64,000 nucleotides of DNA. Origin: Aldehydirespirator sp965248735 (lineage in GTDB: Bacteria; Actinomycetota; Acidimicrobiia; Acidimicrobiales; Aldehydirespiratoraceae). The notes under the pieces were generated by a model that was not told the DNA's origin, did no database searches, and was given only the letters and a program-made list of their open reading frames with translations. The stretch is from positions 3,782,001-3,846,000 of the forward strand of contig OZ252146.1 of NCBI GenBank assembly GCA_965248735.1. Direction: 5' to 3'. Positions 42,298 to 52,348 of the stretch are shown here, piece by piece; position 1 is the first letter of the stretch; every line of letters begins with the position of its first letter. The position numbers and the translations under genes are program-made.

Positions 42298-43227
42298 TCA
42301 TCCGCCGAGGTCATGGCCAGGGGGCATCTCGGCCCGGCCGACGGCGTCGGCCCGGGCGTGCAGCAGCTCCGCGATGTCGTCCAGATTCCGGGCGATGATG
42401 TAGCGGCGCTCCGCGACGCCGTCGAGAACGAACTCTCCGAGCTCGTCGAGGTCGGCCACCTCCGGCTCGGTGCCGCGCATGCGGGCAACCATGTCCTTGA
42501 GCTCGTCGAACGTGAGGCTGCGGCGCCCGGTGGCCTCGCCCACCCGCTGGAGGTGCTCAGGCCGGTTGCGTTGGGCGTTGAACAGGCCCGTGTCCATCAG
42601 CCCGCCCGACGGGTAGAACACCGAAGCTCGCAGGTTGGTGCCCTCGCTGATGAGGTTGGCGTTGAGGGCCTCGGTGAAGCAGCTGGCCGCGGCCTTGGAC
42701 GAGGCGTACACCGAGGCGGTGGGCACGGGAGCGAACCCGCCATCGCCCGAGGAGGTGACGATCACCTGGCCGGGCTCGCCCGACGCGATCATGCGCGGCA
42801 CGAACGCCCACGTGCAGACGGCCACGCCGAACACGTTCACGCCGAAGCACCAGCGCCAGTCGTTGGGCTCCTGCTGCCAGGGTTTGCCCCCACCGCCAGA
42901 GGTGACCCCGGCGTTGCAGAACAGCAGGTTGCAGGCCCCGTGAGCCTCGAAGACATGGTCGGCCAGCGCGGTGACGGAGTCTTCGTCGCTCACGTCGGTG
43001 CGCATTCCCTCCACACGCCCCAGAGGCGAGAGCTCCCCCACCGCCTGCTCCAGCACAGGTTCTTCGATATCTGCGATCACTACTCGGGCGCCCCGGCGCA
43101 GAAGGGCCTTGGCTATGCCCTTGCCGATGCCGCTCGCCCCGCCGGTGACGACCGCCGTCGAGCCGGGGATATGGAAGTGGTAATCGTCGGCGCACACCTC
43201 GTGTTTGAACGGCGGGCCGTTCGGCAT
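42298..43227 (-). CDS. Short-chain dehydrogenase/reductase (SDR)
   Basis: 309-residue SDR with the cofactor loop AVVTGGASGIGKGIAKALLR, acidic ADIEEPV for NAD preference, FCNAGVTSGGG, catalytic Ser in VIVTSSGDGGFAPVPTAS and Tyr-Lys in YASSKAAASCFTEAL. Starting at ATG 43227 gives PNGPPFKHEVCADDYHFHIP; a longer frame extends into the dispersed repeat and is not convincing. It is upstream of and in line with the amidohydrolase gene; the 42179-42297 spacer shows nothing notable. Confidence 0.92.
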   Translation of the reverse strand: MPNGPPFKHEVCADDYHFHIPGSTAVVTGGASGIGKGIAKALLRRGARVVIADIEEPVLEQAVGELSPLGRVEGMRTDVSDEDSVTALADHVFEAHGACNLLFCNAGVTSGGGGKPWQQEPNDWRWCFGVNVFGVAVCTWAFVPRMIASGEPGQVIVTSSGDGGFAPVPTASVYASSKAAASCFTEALNANLISEGTNLRASVFYPSGGLMDTGLFNAQRNRPEHLQRVGEATGRRSLTFDELKDMVARMRGTEPEVADLDELGEFVLDGVAERRYIIARNLDDIAELLHARADAVGRAEMPPGHDLGG

Positions 43228-43263
43228 GGGTCGGAGAGTAGCCCGCAGTCCGCTCGGATCCGT

Positions 43264-43364
43264 GTCTCCCGCTCCTGTTCGCTGCGCTCTCGGTCCGCTC
43301 GGGCCACGGCCTCGCTCGGCGCTTGGCAAGACCCTCCAAACATGCGTCCTATCCGCTCGGCCTC
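43264..43364 (-). repeat. Dispersed intergenic repeat, copy B
   Basis: In inverted orientation this matches copy A at 1833-1934: gaggccgagcggat first (43364 down to 43351), a 28-base unrelated spacer, then a ~59-base core starting gcgccgagcgaggccgtgg that includes gagcgcagcgaaca. It lies between dtd and an SDR gene. It carries no credible gene; frames give basic Arg/Glu-rich peptides such as ERSEQERETR in both copies. Confidence 0.8.
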
Positions 43365-43443
43365 AGGCGGGAGCGACTTCGACAGGCATCTCGTTGACGG
43401 CCGCGTTGCCCGAGGTCACGTCCCGTGCCTGATGCTTGCTTGG
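43363..43443 (-). pseudogene. Possible gene remnant: orphan C-terminal peptide after dtd
   Basis: Immediately after the dtd stop and in a different frame, 26 codons read in part RDVTSGNAAVNEMPVEVAPA and then stop. The peptide looks like a natural protein end, resembling the tail of molybdopterin oxidoreductases, but nothing upstream belongs to such a gene. It ends where the dispersed repeat begins. It could be chance. Confidence 0.3.
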
Positions 43444-43445
43444 GG

Positions 43446-43883
43446 TCAGACTTCGAGCATCAGGGTCACGGGGCCGTCGTTGGTTAGCTCAACCGCCATG
43501 TTCGCTCCGAACGAGCCGGTGGCGACCGTGGCGCCGAGGCGTCGCAGCTCGTCCACCAGCTCGTCGATCAAGCGAGCCGCGTCGTCCGGAGGGGCCGCGG
43601 CGATGAACGACGGCCGGCGCCCCTTGCGGGTGTCGCCGTAGAGGGTGAACTGGCTAACGACCAGCACTTCGCCGCTGGTGTCGGCCACCGAGCGATTCAT
43701 GTGGCCGTTCTCGTCGGAGAAGATGCGCAGGTGCCAGAGCTTTCCGGCCAGCTTCAACGCGGTGTCACCGTCATCGTCGTGGGTCACGCCGACCAGACAG
43801 CACAACCCTGGACCGATCTCGCCGATGACCCCGCCGTCCACCCGCACCCGGGCCTGCGCCACCCGCTGCACCAGTGCCCTCAC
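43446..43883 (-). CDS. dtd: D-aminoacyl-tRNA deacylase
   Basis: 145-residue homodimeric enzyme that removes D-amino acids from mischarged tRNA. Both signature motifs are present: SQFTLYGDTRKGRRPSF and the Gly-cisPro motif in NDGPVTLMLEV, with the start MRALVQRVAQARVRVDGGVI. Length and ends match the family exactly. It is flanked by the dispersed repeat on one side and an EamA transporter on the other. Confidence 0.96.
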   Translation of the reverse strand: MRALVQRVAQARVRVDGGVIGEIGPGLCCLVGVTHDDDGDTALKLAGKLWHLRIFSDENGHMNRSVADTSGEVLVVSQFTLYGDTRKGRRPSFIAAAPPDDAARLIDELVDELRRLGATVATGSFGANMAVELTNDGPVTLMLEV

Positions 43884-43980
43884 GGGCCCAGCCTAGATGT
43901 CTCCGCCTTGTCAGCCCCTGACCTCGGGAGCGGCTCCGGCCCCGTGTAGGCGCTTCGGCGACCGAGTCATCTCGACCTTG

Positions 43981-44868
43981 TCAGGCGTTGTATTGGGGTG
44001 CCTTCTGCGTACCGGAGGCGACGGTGCCGTAGAAGACGCCTGCGAGCACGATCACGGCACCGAGCACGGCAGCCGGGCGGGGAAACTCCGCGAGGAACAG
44101 TGCCGCCCACACGGTGCCGGCCACCGTCTCGATCGGGGTGAACAGGGCCACCTCCGACACGGGTGCGAAGCGGGGTGAGTTGGTGTGGGCGAGGCGGCCC
44201 AGCGGGTTGAAGCACAGGCCCATGGCCGCGATCGGAAGGTAGGCCCGTGCGTCCAGCGAGAACGGCGATGCCGCGAAGGAGGTGGCCGCGATCACGATCA
44301 CCGCGCTGATCGAAAGACCCGCCAGGCGGCTCATGTCCGGGTAGCGCCGCCAGATCGTGAGGTTGGATGCGAAGGCGGCCACGGCCACCAGCGCCAGGAA
44401 ATCGCCCCCGAGGGTGGGTTCTCCCAATGAGCTCCCCACGATCACAGCGATGCCGACCATGGTCACCGCGATGGCGATGCCCACCCGCCGGGTGATCCGC
44501 TCCCCTAGGAACAGGCGGGCGCACCCCGCCGCCAGCAGGGGCGCAGCCGCCACGATAGCCACCACGTTGGCGACCCGCGTCTGGGTGATGGCGGTGATGA
44601 AGGTCACCTGGCTGACCGAGGCCAGCGCGCCCACTCCGGCCAGGGGCAGCCGATGGTGCCTCAGCGACTCCATCGCCGGGCGCCGGTCGAGCCACCGTCC
44701 GAATGTCGAGTACACCAAGAGCGCGCAGCACGCCACCAAGAAGGCGACGTCGACCGCCTCGGCCTCAGACAACCGAACGAACAGCGAGTCGGTCGACACG
44801 GCCAGCATCCCAAGCCCGGCCAGCAGCCACCCCAGCCGCCGCCGGTCGCCTGAGTGGTCCGCGGTCAT
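43981..44868 (-). CDS. EamA/DMT family transporter
   Basis: 295-residue protein with about ten helices arranged as two five-helix EamA repeats. The repeats include TDSLFVRLSEAEAVDVAFLV, VSQVTFITAITQTRVANVVA and LFLGERITRRVGIAIAVTMV in the first half, and SEVALFTPIETVAGTVWAAL and FPRPAAVLGAVIVLAGVFYG in the second. Such transporters usually export metabolites or amino acids; the substrate cannot be read here. Start ATG 44868. Spacers on both sides (43884-43980 and 44869-44949) show nothing notable. Confidence 0.9.
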   Translation of the reverse strand: MTADHSGDRRRLGWLLAGLGMLAVSTDSLFVRLSEAEAVDVAFLVACCALLVYSTFGRWLDRRPAMESLRHHRLPLAGVGALASVSQVTFITAITQTRVANVVAIVAAAPLLAAGCARLFLGERITRRVGIAIAVTMVGIAVIVGSSLGEPTLGGDFLALVAVAAFASNLTIWRRYPDMSRLAGLSISAVIVIAATSFAASPFSLDARAYLPIAAMGLCFNPLGRLAHTNSPRFAPVSEVALFTPIETVAGTVWAALFLAEFPRPAAVLGAVIVLAGVFYGTVASGTQKAPQYNA

Positions 44869-44949
44869 CGGGCCACGCTAACGGCCACCCATGAGGCCAC
44901 TGGAGCTAGACCCAGCCGCTGATCACTCGCTCCGCGGCTGCGCCGTTGC

Positions 44950-45183
44950 TCAAGCGACCGCCGCGCCCGCGGGAATTACCTCATCGACGATTACGTCGCC
45001 CACCTCGGCGGGTGCCACTTCGTAGTAGGCCGCGATCGCATCCCGGGCCGTGTCAGCCACGTCCTCAAGGCGACTGGCCTGCGAAAACACCCAGTCGAGC
45101 TCTCGCACCTGAATGCCCCACCACTCGTCTCCCCGCCTTGCGACTACCCGGAACGTGCCGCCGGGGGGTGGGATGGCGGTCAT
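44950..45183 (-). CDS. HicB-like orphan antitoxin-fold protein
   Basis: 77 residues with a partial HicB-type layout: FRVVARRGDEWWGIQVRELD, then FSQASRLEDVADTARDAIAA, then YYEVAPAEVGDVIVDEVIP. In HicB antitoxins this forms a small beta-alpha-beta fold that binds the HicA toxin; no hicA gene is visible next to it. The ATG at 45183 overlaps the XdhC-type stop (ATGA), so it may be co-transcribed with the cox genes. An orphan regulator is as likely as an antitoxin. Confidence 0.55.
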   Translation of the reverse strand: MTAIPPPGGTFRVVARRGDEWWGIQVRELDWVFSQASRLEDVADTARDAIAAYYEVAPAEVGDVIVDEVIPAGAAVA

Positions 45184-46148
45184 CGCGTGAGGTACGCCCT
45201 CGGGTCGGAGGTGAAGGCTCTCAGGCAGCCCGGGGCGCAGAACCAATAGTCGGCGCCGTCGTGGACGGTGTGGTACTTGGCGTCGTCCACCAGCACCGTC
45301 ATGCCGCACACCGGGTCGATGGCCTCGGCTCTTGGCGGTGCCTGGTCTGATCCGGTCGCCATCAACTCGCCTTTGGCTCTGCGGGCCACGAGGTCGGCCA
45401 TGACCGCCACCGCTATCTCTGCGTTGGCCACTGCGCCTAGGTCCAAGCCGGCTGGAGCCTGGACGCGGTCCAAGTCGGCCTCTGTCACGCCCCGGCCGCG
45501 CAGATGGTCGAGCACGGTGGCGGCTCTCTTTCCGGACGCGATCAGGCCCACGTATCCGGAATCGCTGGCCAGGGCGGCCTCCAGGGCCAGGTCGTCGTAG
45601 TGGCCCTGGGTGGCGACCACCACCGCAGTGGCGCCGTCGATTCCCAGGCCGGCGAGATCGAGCTTGGTGCGCACGATCTCGGGCCGGACGTGCTCGTCGG
45701 GGTTCCCGCCGTCGTCTATGACGGTCGCCTGCCAGCCCACCGCCATGGCCAGCTCGGCCAGCGCGTCCACCGCCGGGGACCGGCCGACCACCACCACCTG
45801 CGGCTCGGGCCGGTGCGGCTCGAGGTACACCTCGAGGGCGCCCTCAGACTCACAGGCCATGGCTATGGATCGCACCCCCTCCTGCGAGCGGCCGTCGAGC
45901 TCGTCGGGCTGTCCCAGGAACAGCAGCGCGGGTTGGCCGGTTTCCAGACACTCCCGGGCGTGGCGCACCACAGACGGCTCCGCGCAGGCGCCCCCCAGCC
46001 AGCCACGGACCGTTCCGTCGGCCAGGACCACCGCCTTGGATCCCTGCCGTCCCGACGACGGACCCCGCCGCCACACGACGGTGGCCAGCACGTACGGCAC
46101 CCGCTGCTCGGTGAGCTGCACCGCCTCGGCCAGCACCGACACATCCAT
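45180..46148 (-). CDS. XdhC/CoxI family maturation protein fused to a YHS domain
   Basis: 322-residue protein. The N-terminal XdhC domain (VVWRRGPSSGRQGSKAVVLA, GWLGGACAEPSVVRHARECL) and the Rossmann domain (PQVVVVGRSPAVDALAELAM, VVVATQGHYDDLALEAALAS) match XdhC/CoxI, which sulfurates or inserts the molybdenum cofactor. The last ~45 residues form a YHS domain (IDPVCGMTVLVDDAKYHTVH, DYWFCAPGCLRAF), a metal-binding module also found in copper ATPases. I prefer ATG 46148 over TTG 46187. It follows coxL by 81 bases and should serve the CO dehydrogenase. Confidence 0.9.
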   Translation of the reverse strand: MDVSVLAEAVQLTEQRVPYVLATVVWRRGPSSGRQGSKAVVLADGTVRGWLGGACAEPSVVRHARECLETGQPALLFLGQPDELDGRSQEGVRSIAMACESEGALEVYLEPHRPEPQVVVVGRSPAVDALAELAMAVGWQATVIDDGGNPDEHVRPEIVRTKLDLAGLGIDGATAVVVATQGHYDDLALEAALASDSGYVGLIASGKRAATVLDHLRGRGVTEADLDRVQAPAGLDLGAVANAEIAVAVMADLVARRAKGELMATGSDQAPPRAEAIDPVCGMTVLVDDAKYHTVHDGADYWFCAPGCLRAFTSDPRAYLTR

Positions 46149-46229
46149 GGCACCGCGGCTCCCCGGGATCGCCGTCCTTGTACTCAATCAAGTCTAGAGC
46201 GGGCGCTGCGCCGACCCCGGACCGGACGA

Positions 46230-48593
<2,364 letters not shown>

Positions 48594-48605
48594 TGCGTGC
48601 TCCCT

Positions 48606-49094
48606 CTAGCTGTCGCCGTTGCCGGCTGCCGCGGACGACGCCGCGGCCGCGGCGGCCTGGATGGCCTTGACGATGTTCATGTACCCGGTGCAGCGGCACA
48701 GGTTCCCCGAGATGGCCCAGCGCACCTCGTCGTCGGACGGCGCCGGGTTCTCCTCGATTAGAGCCGCGCCCACCAGCATCATCGCGGGGGTGCAGAACCC
48801 GCACTGCAGGCCGTGCTCGTCGCGGAACGCGCTCTGGATGGGATGCAGCTCGCCGCCGGACTTGAGTCCCTCGACGGTGGTCACCGAGCGGCCGTCGGCC
48901 TGCACGGCCAGCATCGTGCACGACTTGATCGGGGTGCCGTCCACCAGCACGGTGCAAACGCCGCAGCCGGTGGTGTCGCACCCGATGTGAGTGCCGGTCA
49001 GCCCGGCACCGGTGCGGATGTGGTCGACCAGCAGCCGCCGGGGTTCGACGTCCGCAGTGTGGTCGACGCCGTTGATGTTGATCGTGATCTCCAT
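48606..49094 (-). CDS. coxS: Aerobic CO dehydrogenase small subunit
   Basis: 162-residue subunit with two [2Fe-2S] clusters. The plant-type ferredoxin site reads HIGCDTTGCGVCTVLVDG, and the C-terminal helical cluster site has LQCGFCTPAMMLVGA and GNLCRCTGYMNIVKA. It starts at ATG 49094 after an AGAGGGGGAGAC ribosome site, 12 bases after coxM; a longer upstream frame lies within coxM. It relays electrons between CoxL and the flavin of CoxM. Confidence 0.96.
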   Translation of the reverse strand: MEITININGVDHTADVEPRRLLVDHIRTGAGLTGTHIGCDTTGCGVCTVLVDGTPIKSCTMLAVQADGRSVTTVEGLKSGGELHPIQSAFRDEHGLQCGFCTPAMMLVGAALIEENPAPSDDEVRWAISGNLCRCTGYMNIVKAIQAAAAAASSAAAGNGDS

Positions 49095-49105
49095 GTCTCC
49101 CCCTC

Positions 49106-49966
49106 TCAGGCCTGTGCCTGCTCGGCCGCGGCCGCGAGGGCCCGGCGAGTGAATGCGGCCACCACTTGGCGCTTCCAGCGGGCCGATCCCCGCACGTCGT
49201 CTCGGGGGTCCGATGCCGCGGCAGCGGCCTCGCCCGCCTCGGCGAACAGCTCGGCGCTCGGGGCGTTGCCCACCAGCACCGCCTCGGCTCCGGTCGCCTT
49301 GCGGTTGATGGGCGCCACCGATGTCATGGCCACCCCCGCAACTGCGATGGTTCCGTCGGCGGCGAGCTCGAGGTGGGCGGCCACGCCCACAGTCGCATAG
49401 TCGCCGACCTTGCGCTCCAGCTTCTGATACGAGCCGCCGGAGGGCCCCGAGGGCACCGGGATGTGCAGGGCGGTCACCATCTCGTCGTCGTTCAGGGAAC
49501 TGGTGAAGAAGTCCTGCACGAAGTCGCCGATGGCGATGGTCCTCTGGCCGGACGGCCCCTGGGCGACGACCTCTGCGCCCGTGGCCAGCAGAACCGAGTT
49601 CCAGTCTCCCTCGGGGTCGCAGTGGGCCACCGACCCGCACATGGTGCCCAGGTTGCGGACCAGCGGATCCGAGATCCACGGGGCGGCGGAGGCCACCGCA
49701 CCGGACACCGCATCTGAGGCGGCGATGTCGGCGTGACGGACCAGGGCCCCGATGTGGAGATGGCCGTTGTGGCGCTCGATGGTGTCGAGGCCGCCGATGC
49801 GGTTGATGTCCACCAGCTTGGCGGGCGTCGCGAACCGGAGCTTCATCATCGGCAGCAGGCTCTGCCCGCCGGCGAGGAACCGGGTCTCATCACCCCCTTC
49901 GGCCTTGGCCGCTATCGCCTCCTCCACAGAGACGGCCGCTACATAATCGAACCGGGCCGGCAGCAT
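49106..49966 (-). CDS. coxM: Aerobic CO dehydrogenase medium (FAD) subunit
   Basis: 286-residue FAD-binding subunit that passes electrons to the respiratory chain. It starts LPARFDYVAAVSVEEAIAAK, then has the two flavin loops FLAGGQSLLPMMKLRFATPA and LGTMCGSVAHCDPEGDWNSV, and the C-terminal CODH-FAD domain. First gene of the operon, start ATG 49966, divergent from the MFS gene. The 185-base intergenic region before 50152 must hold both promoters, but I cannot identify them. Confidence 0.95.
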   Translation of the reverse strand: MLPARFDYVAAVSVEEAIAAKAEGGDETRFLAGGQSLLPMMKLRFATPAKLVDINRIGGLDTIERHNGHLHIGALVRHADIAASDAVSGAVASAAPWISDPLVRNLGTMCGSVAHCDPEGDWNSVLLATGAEVVAQGPSGQRTIAIGDFVQDFFTSSLNDDEMVTALHIPVPSGPSGGSYQKLERKVGDYATVGVAAHLELAADGTIAVAGVAMTSVAPINRKATGAEAVLVGNAPSAELFAEAGEAAAAASDPRDDVRGSARWKRQVVAAFTRRALAAAAEQAQA

Positions 49967-50151
49967 CCTGAACCCCCAATTGTCGCGGTCATCGTCGCAT
50001 CCGCGCGGACCGCGGACACTACATGATCGGGCATCGTCTCGCCACGCGGGTCCGACCCCTCGGCCGGACGCGGGACGCGCGCCCTCAATGCGAGCGCCGT
50101 CGGTGTCCGTTCCGCCGCGTAGCCGGATTGGGCTCGCGGGTACGCTGGCGG

Positions 50152-51390
50152 ATGCGCGACGCCAGCCCCGCCAGCCCGTCAGGGCGGTTCGCAGCGCTGC
50201 ACAACCGGCAGTTCCGCATACTCTTCGTAGGCGGCCTGTTCACGTTTCTAACCATGCAGGTGGCGGGCATAGCCCGGGCCTGGCTGGCCTTCGAACTCAC
50301 CGGCACCAACACCGGCCTGGGTGGCGTGATGCTGGCCTTCGGAGCCTGCAGCATCTTCGTCATCCCATACGGCGGCATGATCTCCGACCGCTTCTCCAAG
50401 CGCAAAGTGCTGGTCATCGCGGGCTGCCTGCAGGCCCTGACTCCGTTCATCTTGGGCGCGGCGGTGGCCACCGGGACCGAGTCCTACTGGCTGCTGATCG
50501 CTACGAGCGTCGCCCAGGGCGGCGTGATCTCGATACTGGCTCCGGCCCGGCTGTCCTTCATATCCGACATCGTCGGGCGCGAGACCATCACCAACGCCGT
50601 GTTCCTGTCGATGTCGACCGTGCAGCTGGCCCGGGTGACAGGCCCGGCCGCGGCAGGAGTCCTCATCGGTGTGGCGTTCTTCGGCTTGGCCGGAGTGTTC
50701 TTCGCGGCGGGCGTTCTCGGGGTGCTCAGCGTGGTCCTGCTGGCGGGCCTGCCGCGGGCCGCGCCGTCGAGCCCGTCGGGCCGCAGCGCGATGGGAGACA
50801 TAGTCGACGGGCTGCGATTCGTGCGCGCCCGGCCCGACTTGATGCATCTGCTGGCGGTGTCGTTCGGCGTCGTGCTCGTGGGCTTCCCCTACATGGCCTT
50901 CTTGCCGGTCGTGGCCGAGCGCGTCCACCACAGCGGCTCCACGGGCTTTGGCCTGCTGAACGCGGCCGCGGCGGTGGGCGCCATAGTGGGCTCCATCTCG
51001 CTGGCGAACCTGGAGCGGCGAAGACTGCGCCCGTTACAGAGGCGCAGCGCGCTGGCTTTCGGGGTCTCGCTCGCGGTGTTCGCGGTGATGCCGAACTTCT
51101 ACGCCGCGCTGGCGGTCATGGCGGTGGTGGGCGCCGCCTCAAGTGTCTTCCAGGCCCTGAACAACTCCCTGCTGCTCACGTCGACCCCGGTCGAGTACCA
51201 CGGCCGGGTCCAGAGCCTGCTGATGCTGAGCTTCTCGGGCTTCGCCATCGCGGCGCTGCCCATCGGGATCGTCGCCGACGCCGTGGGTATTAGGGCCACT
51301 CTTGTCGGCCTTGGGATCCTGGTGCTGGTCGTCATGACGGTGGCCCGCATGACTGAGCCGCGGCGTCCGGCTGAAGAGACCACACTGTGA
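50152..51390 (+). CDS. MFS transporter
   Basis: 412-residue major facilitator protein with twelve predicted helices. It has the N-terminal FRILFVGGLFTFLTMQVAGI, motif A IPYGGMISDRFSKRKVLVIA and a second half starting DLMHLLAVSFGVVLVGFPYM. The layout resembles the enterobactin-exporter-like and macrolide-exporter-like group. Starting at ATG 50152 avoids a 43-residue Arg-rich upstream reading that looks non-coding. The stop overlaps a GTG of the next frame (GTGA). Confidence 0.9.
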   Translation: MRDASPASPSGRFAALHNRQFRILFVGGLFTFLTMQVAGIARAWLAFELTGTNTGLGGVMLAFGACSIFVIPYGGMISDRFSKRKVLVIAGCLQALTPFILGAAVATGTESYWLLIATSVAQGGVISILAPARLSFISDIVGRETITNAVFLSMSTVQLARVTGPAAAGVLIGVAFFGLAGVFFAAGVLGVLSVVLLAGLPRAAPSSPSGRSAMGDIVDGLRFVRARPDLMHLLAVSFGVVLVGFPYMAFLPVVAERVHHSGSTGFGLLNAAAAVGAIVGSISLANLERRRLRPLQRRSALAFGVSLAVFAVMPNFYAALAVMAVVGAASSVFQALNNSLLLTSTPVEYHGRVQSLLMLSFSGFAIAALPIGIVADAVGIRATLVGLGILVLVVMTVARMTEPRRPAEETTL

Positions 51391-51416
51391 ACACGAGCAG
51401 AGACGAGGAGGCGACC

Positions 51417-51836
51417 ATGGCCGACGACGACGGCCACGATCTCGACCCAACCGTCGAGGACGGTATGACTGCCCAGGAGTCGGCAGTGCGCGGGTACTGG
51501 GAGAGGGTCTGGCTCGAACGCGATCTGGACGCGTTGGAGGACCTTGTCACCGACCCGATAGTGCGCCATACGGCCGAGGGCACCGAGACACTCACTCGTC
51601 TTGAGCTGCGCCGTCGTCTCGCCGCCGCCTTCGAGGCGGTCAGGGCCAGCGAGGTGAGCATGGACGCTCTCGTCGCCGACGGCGACGCGGTGTGGGTCCG
51701 GCTCACGCTGCGGGGGGTGAGCCTCGCGACCGCGGCCCCGATGTCGCTGGCCTGGCTGGCGCAGTACCGCATCGAGGGCGGGCGCATCGCCGAGCTGTGG
51801 GCCCTGCACCAGCCCGGCGCGGACTGGACGGCGTGA
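51417..51836 (+). CDS. SnoaL-like (NTF2 fold) protein
   Basis: 139-residue protein with the small alpha+beta cone fold of SnoaL/NTF2-like proteins. It shows VRGYWERVWLERDLDALEDL, DPIVRHTAEGTETLTRLELR, WVRLTLRGVSLATAAPMSLA and IEGGRIAELWALHQPG. Some such proteins are isomerases or bind small hydrophobic ligands; others have no known role. The ATG at 51417 follows a strong GAGGAGG site; a GTG at 51387 overlapping the MFS stop is weaker. The stop overlaps the start of the cupin gene by one base. Confidence 0.85.
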   Translation: MADDDGHDLDPTVEDGMTAQESAVRGYWERVWLERDLDALEDLVTDPIVRHTAEGTETLTRLELRRRLAAAFEAVRASEVSMDALVADGDAVWVRLTLRGVSLATAAPMSLAWLAQYRIEGGRIAELWALHQPGADWTA

Positions 51837-52348
51837 TGGCCGGCGGCCCGACTATCCGCCGGCTGGACGACCCGGACGTGCCGTGGCAGCGAGTCAAGGC
51901 TCAACGCAACGCTGACGGCACCGAGTCGTCGGTGTGGGAGAAGTGGTTCGCCTTCCGGGCCGATCCGCCCTATCTGTCGCTGTATGCCCGCTATGACCCG
52001 GGCATGGTGGTGCGACGCCACGGCCATCGCTCCCCCCACGTGGTGTTCGTGCTCGACGGCGAGATCCTCGTGGGCGACGAGCTGTGCACCGCCGGCACCC
52101 ACATCGAGCTGCCCCGGGGCGAACAATTCGGCCCCCTGGTGGCCGGAGACGCCGGATGCGCGCTGTTCGAGGTGATGCTGGGCGATCCCCGCAGCTGGAG
52201 CGACGACCCGAAGCCGTTCGTCGAGGCCTGCTCGGCTCGCGGCGTGACGCCGCTGCCCGATCCCGAGATCGACTTCCCCGAGTGGCTAGAGGACCAGCGC
52301 GGCCGCTGGATCGACGCCCTCGGCGCTGCTGACAAGCCCGGAGGGTGA
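51836..52348 (+). CDS. Cupin-fold protein
   Basis: 170-residue protein with one small beta-barrel cupin domain. The metal-binding motif is only partly visible (MVVRRHGHRSPHVVFVLDGE, CTAGTHIELPRGEQFGPLVA), with paired His and a later Glu. The rest, DDPKPFVEACSARGVTPLP and IDFPEWLEDQRGRWIDALG, is unfamiliar. The ATG at 51836 sits in TGATG and the stop overlaps the following GTG, so translation is coupled in the operon. Function unknown. Confidence 0.85.
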   Translation: MAGGPTIRRLDDPDVPWQRVKAQRNADGTESSVWEKWFAFRADPPYLSLYARYDPGMVVRRHGHRSPHVVFVLDGEILVGDELCTAGTHIELPRGEQFGPLVAGDAGCALFEVMLGDPRSWSDDPKPFVEACSARGVTPLPDPEIDFPEWLEDQRGRWIDALGAADKPGG

